A stretch of DNA of 64,000 nucleotides. It comes from Ignisphaera aggregans DSM 17230 (GTDB lineage: Archaea; Thermoproteota; Thermoprotei_A; Sulfolobales; Ignisphaeraceae). This document shows positions 62,542 through 64,000 of the stretch, in pieces (position 1 is the stretch's first letter; every line of letters starts with the position of its first letter). Location of the stretch: assembly GCA_000145985.1 (NCBI GenBank), contig CP002098.1, positions 620,001 to 684,000 of the forward strand, in the 5' to 3' direction. A model generated the notes under the pieces. That model made no database searches. It was not told the origin of the DNA and saw only the letters and a program-made list of their open reading frames with translations. The position numbers and the translations under genes are program-made.

Positions 62542-64000
62542 CTACTCCTCATATGGATAATATGTAATGCATTTACAGTTCTCAAGCTCCTTTATATCAG
62601 CCTCACTAAACTCTGGAACAATCACATAGTCTCCTTTCCTTGGCTTCAATCTAACTCTATAGCTAATATGTTTTACGAAGAGACCACCATATCTTGTAAC
62701 AATAGCTGAAAACATTGATTTAACATCATCGAGTGTAACATTGTTAAGTCTCAAAGCTATTTTTGATCTCCTATCCTGTATCTCGGCCTCTACCTCAAGA
62801 ACAGCTTCCTCAACATCACACTCAGAACCAAGTCTAGTACTAAATATTCTTATAGGTCCAAGATTTGGCATTCCCATCTCGATCTCTAGCATAGAAATCT
62901 TTGATCCTTTTGGTGGCACCCCCTGGATAGGTCTGATTCCCTTTGGCTTAACGATAATATTGATTTTAGCAGATCTAAGAGTCTCGCCAAGGCTATTGAG
63001 AACCTTTATATCATAGCTATACTCCCCAGGTTTATCTGGTGCTCTCAATCTCCATTCTACTATAGCTGACGGTCTATCATCACCAAGAACAATTTTATCA
63101 AGACTAAGACTACCATTTGATGCAACTAGAGTTACATCGCCTTTAAATGAGCCGATACGCTCAACAACAATATTTATAGAGAGATCCTCGCCGGGAGTAG
63201 CTATAGCTTCATATCTATCTAGCTTTATATCCACACCCTCCTGCAAAAACTCTACAACTCTAACAAGAGGACTCTCACGTAGAACACCTATATCAAATTT
63301 CTCTAGAGCTTCATCAACAGGTATCGGATTTCCACTGATATAGAATGCATACCATATCCTCCTAATACCACCAGAAACCTTCTCCTCCTTAACACCCTTC
63401 AAACCCTCGATCTGCTCCCTAAGAGCAGTTCTCCACGGCAAAACAACATCATTTAACCCTATATCACTTGGAACCTCTCCCTCTTCATATGAAGGCAATC
63501 TACATTCATATCTAGATTGACACTCATACACCTTTTTATAATATATCTTGCCCTCCTTCTTTATACCTATCTTAAGCTTCTTCACACCATCAATCAGAGC
63601 GTCTTTTACAGTTGTTTCTCTAACTATTGGTAGTCTTGGATTAGAATAGAAATAGTCTATAATATCAGAAACACTTCTCGACATATCACCTTCAGATATA
63701 TCGATACCCACCTGAGAAAGCAGATATTCAAGAGTCTCGAAATCGAGTTCTTCATAATATTTCTGTGGTTTAATGCTCTTTAGAGTTCTCGTAACATTCT
63801 CCACTATAGATTCAGCACCCGTAGAGGTTTCAGTGATTCTAAAGGTATTTCTATGGTTTTGCTCATCAAAACTAGGATAAGCAACAGTGTTGAGTCCCTG
63901 AAGAATTGATTGTGCAAGAAGACTTATAACACCTCCTTCACCTGTACAATAGCCTCGTAGCTTTTTCTCCATAACCTCACGTATATCCTCATCTCTATAT
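62542..64000 (-). CDS. DUF499-like protein, C-terminal part
   Basis: The frame is open to the right edge (upstream residues read YRDEDIREVMEKKLRGYCTG), so the N-terminus is outside the window. About 486 residues are visible. They contain a helical segment (ESIVENVTRTLKSIKPQKYY), a basic region (LKIGIKKEGKIYYKKVYECQ), a beta-sandwich (DDRPSAIVEWRLRAPDKPGE, then YSYDIKVLNSLG) and a last alpha/beta part (KHISYRVRLKPRKGDYVIVP). This order fits the C-termini of large DUF499 ATPases of archaeal defence loci; the ATPase core would be beyond the edge. The next genes follow with 4-nt spacing or overlap. Confidence 0.7.
   Translation of the reverse strand, partial: YRDEDIREVMEKKLRGYCTGEGGVISLLAQSILQGLNTVAYPSFDEQNHRNTFRITETSTGAESIVENVTRTLKSIKPQKYYEELDFETLEYLLSQVGIDISEGDMSRSVSDIIDYFYSNPRLPIVRETTVKDALIDGVKKLKIGIKKEGKIYYKKVYECQSRYECRLPSYEEGEVPSDIGLNDVVLPWRTALREQIEGLKGVKEEKVSGGIRRIWYAFYISGNPIPVDEALEKFDIGVLRESPLVRVVEFLQEGVDIKLDRYEAIATPGEDLSINIVVERIGSFKGDVTLVASNGSLSLDKIVLGDDRPSAIVEWRLRAPDKPGEYSYDIKVLNSLGETLRSAKINIIVKPKGIRPIQGVPPKGSKISMLEIEMGMPNLGPIRIFSTRLGSECDVEEAVLEVEAEIQDRRSKIALRLNNVTLDDVKSMFSAIVTRYGGLFVKHISYRVRLKPRKGDYVIVPEFSEADIKELENCKCITYYPYEE

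Noticed and set aside
1-64000. tRNA and rRNA genes
   Set aside because: I looked for GGTTC-A/G-AATCC-type T-arms and rRNA core strings by eye and found none. A covariance-model scan would be needed to exclude intron-containing tRNAs and C/D box RNAs.

Overview
The window looks like part of the chromosome of a hyperthermophilic crenarchaeon. The DNA is AT-rich. Start sites carry archaeal GGTGA-type Shine-Dalgarno boxes or leaderless-looking AT-rich promoters. The families present (PaREP1, DUF996, archaeal STAND-type ATPases, GH57 with Glucodextran_C, LEA14-like surface proteins, a DEDH Argonaute) are typical of Desulfurococcales or other Crenarchaeota. I lean to an Ignisphaera-like heterotroph but cannot verify that from sequence alone.

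Layout. (1) 1-5.4 kb: small accessory genes, namely a DUF433 antitoxin fragment, a frameshifted aspartyl-protease-like gene, a PaREP1 gene, two membrane proteins, a coiled-coil nuclease-like protein and a second protease-like relic. (2) 5.5-18.1 kb: a polysaccharide-use locus. A GH57 amylopullulanase-like enzyme, a GH53 galactanase and a stand-alone Glucodextran_C protein share the same binding module, Thr-rich stalk and C-terminal membrane anchor. Next to them lies a complete sugar ABC importer (binding protein, two permeases, MalK-type ATPase). The picture is cell-surface digestion of alpha-glucan and galactan followed by uptake of oligosaccharides. (3) 18.3-31 kb: helical and coiled-coil proteins, an ATPase, a VapBC remnant, a 1000-residue surface protein and an LEA14-like protein, with several decayed genes.

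(4) 31-57.6 kb: an island rich in probable defence genes. It holds a three-gene ATPase operon (314, 536 and 555 aa); a long Argonaute with a complete D599/E631/D662/H806 tetrad; relics of a HEPN-type gene with in-frame stops beside it; and, divergent from Argonaute, a tight three-gene operon. That operon encodes a 475-aa protein with a HELIH motif, a 609-aa PD-(D/E)XK protein, and a 958-aa GHKL (Hsp90-like) ATPase fused to a C-terminal DUF3883-like nuclease domain. An inverted repeat lies in the divergent promoter region. Beyond are two unknown genes, a metallophosphoesterase, a phosphoribosyltransferase and a convergent restriction-modification pair. (5) 57.8-64 kb: a four-gene operon running off the right edge, with a DUF499-like C-terminus, a 145-aa protein, a SNF2-type helicase with a C-terminal DUF3883, and a beta-CASP/RNase J-like metallo-beta-lactamase protein.

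The most promising undescribed system is the 475/609/958 operon and its divergent arrangement with Argonaute. The DUF499-helicase-nuclease operon and the 314/536/555 ATPase operon are further candidates. Gene decay is unusually frequent in the accessory parts: I count nine likely frameshifted or stop-interrupted genes or relics.
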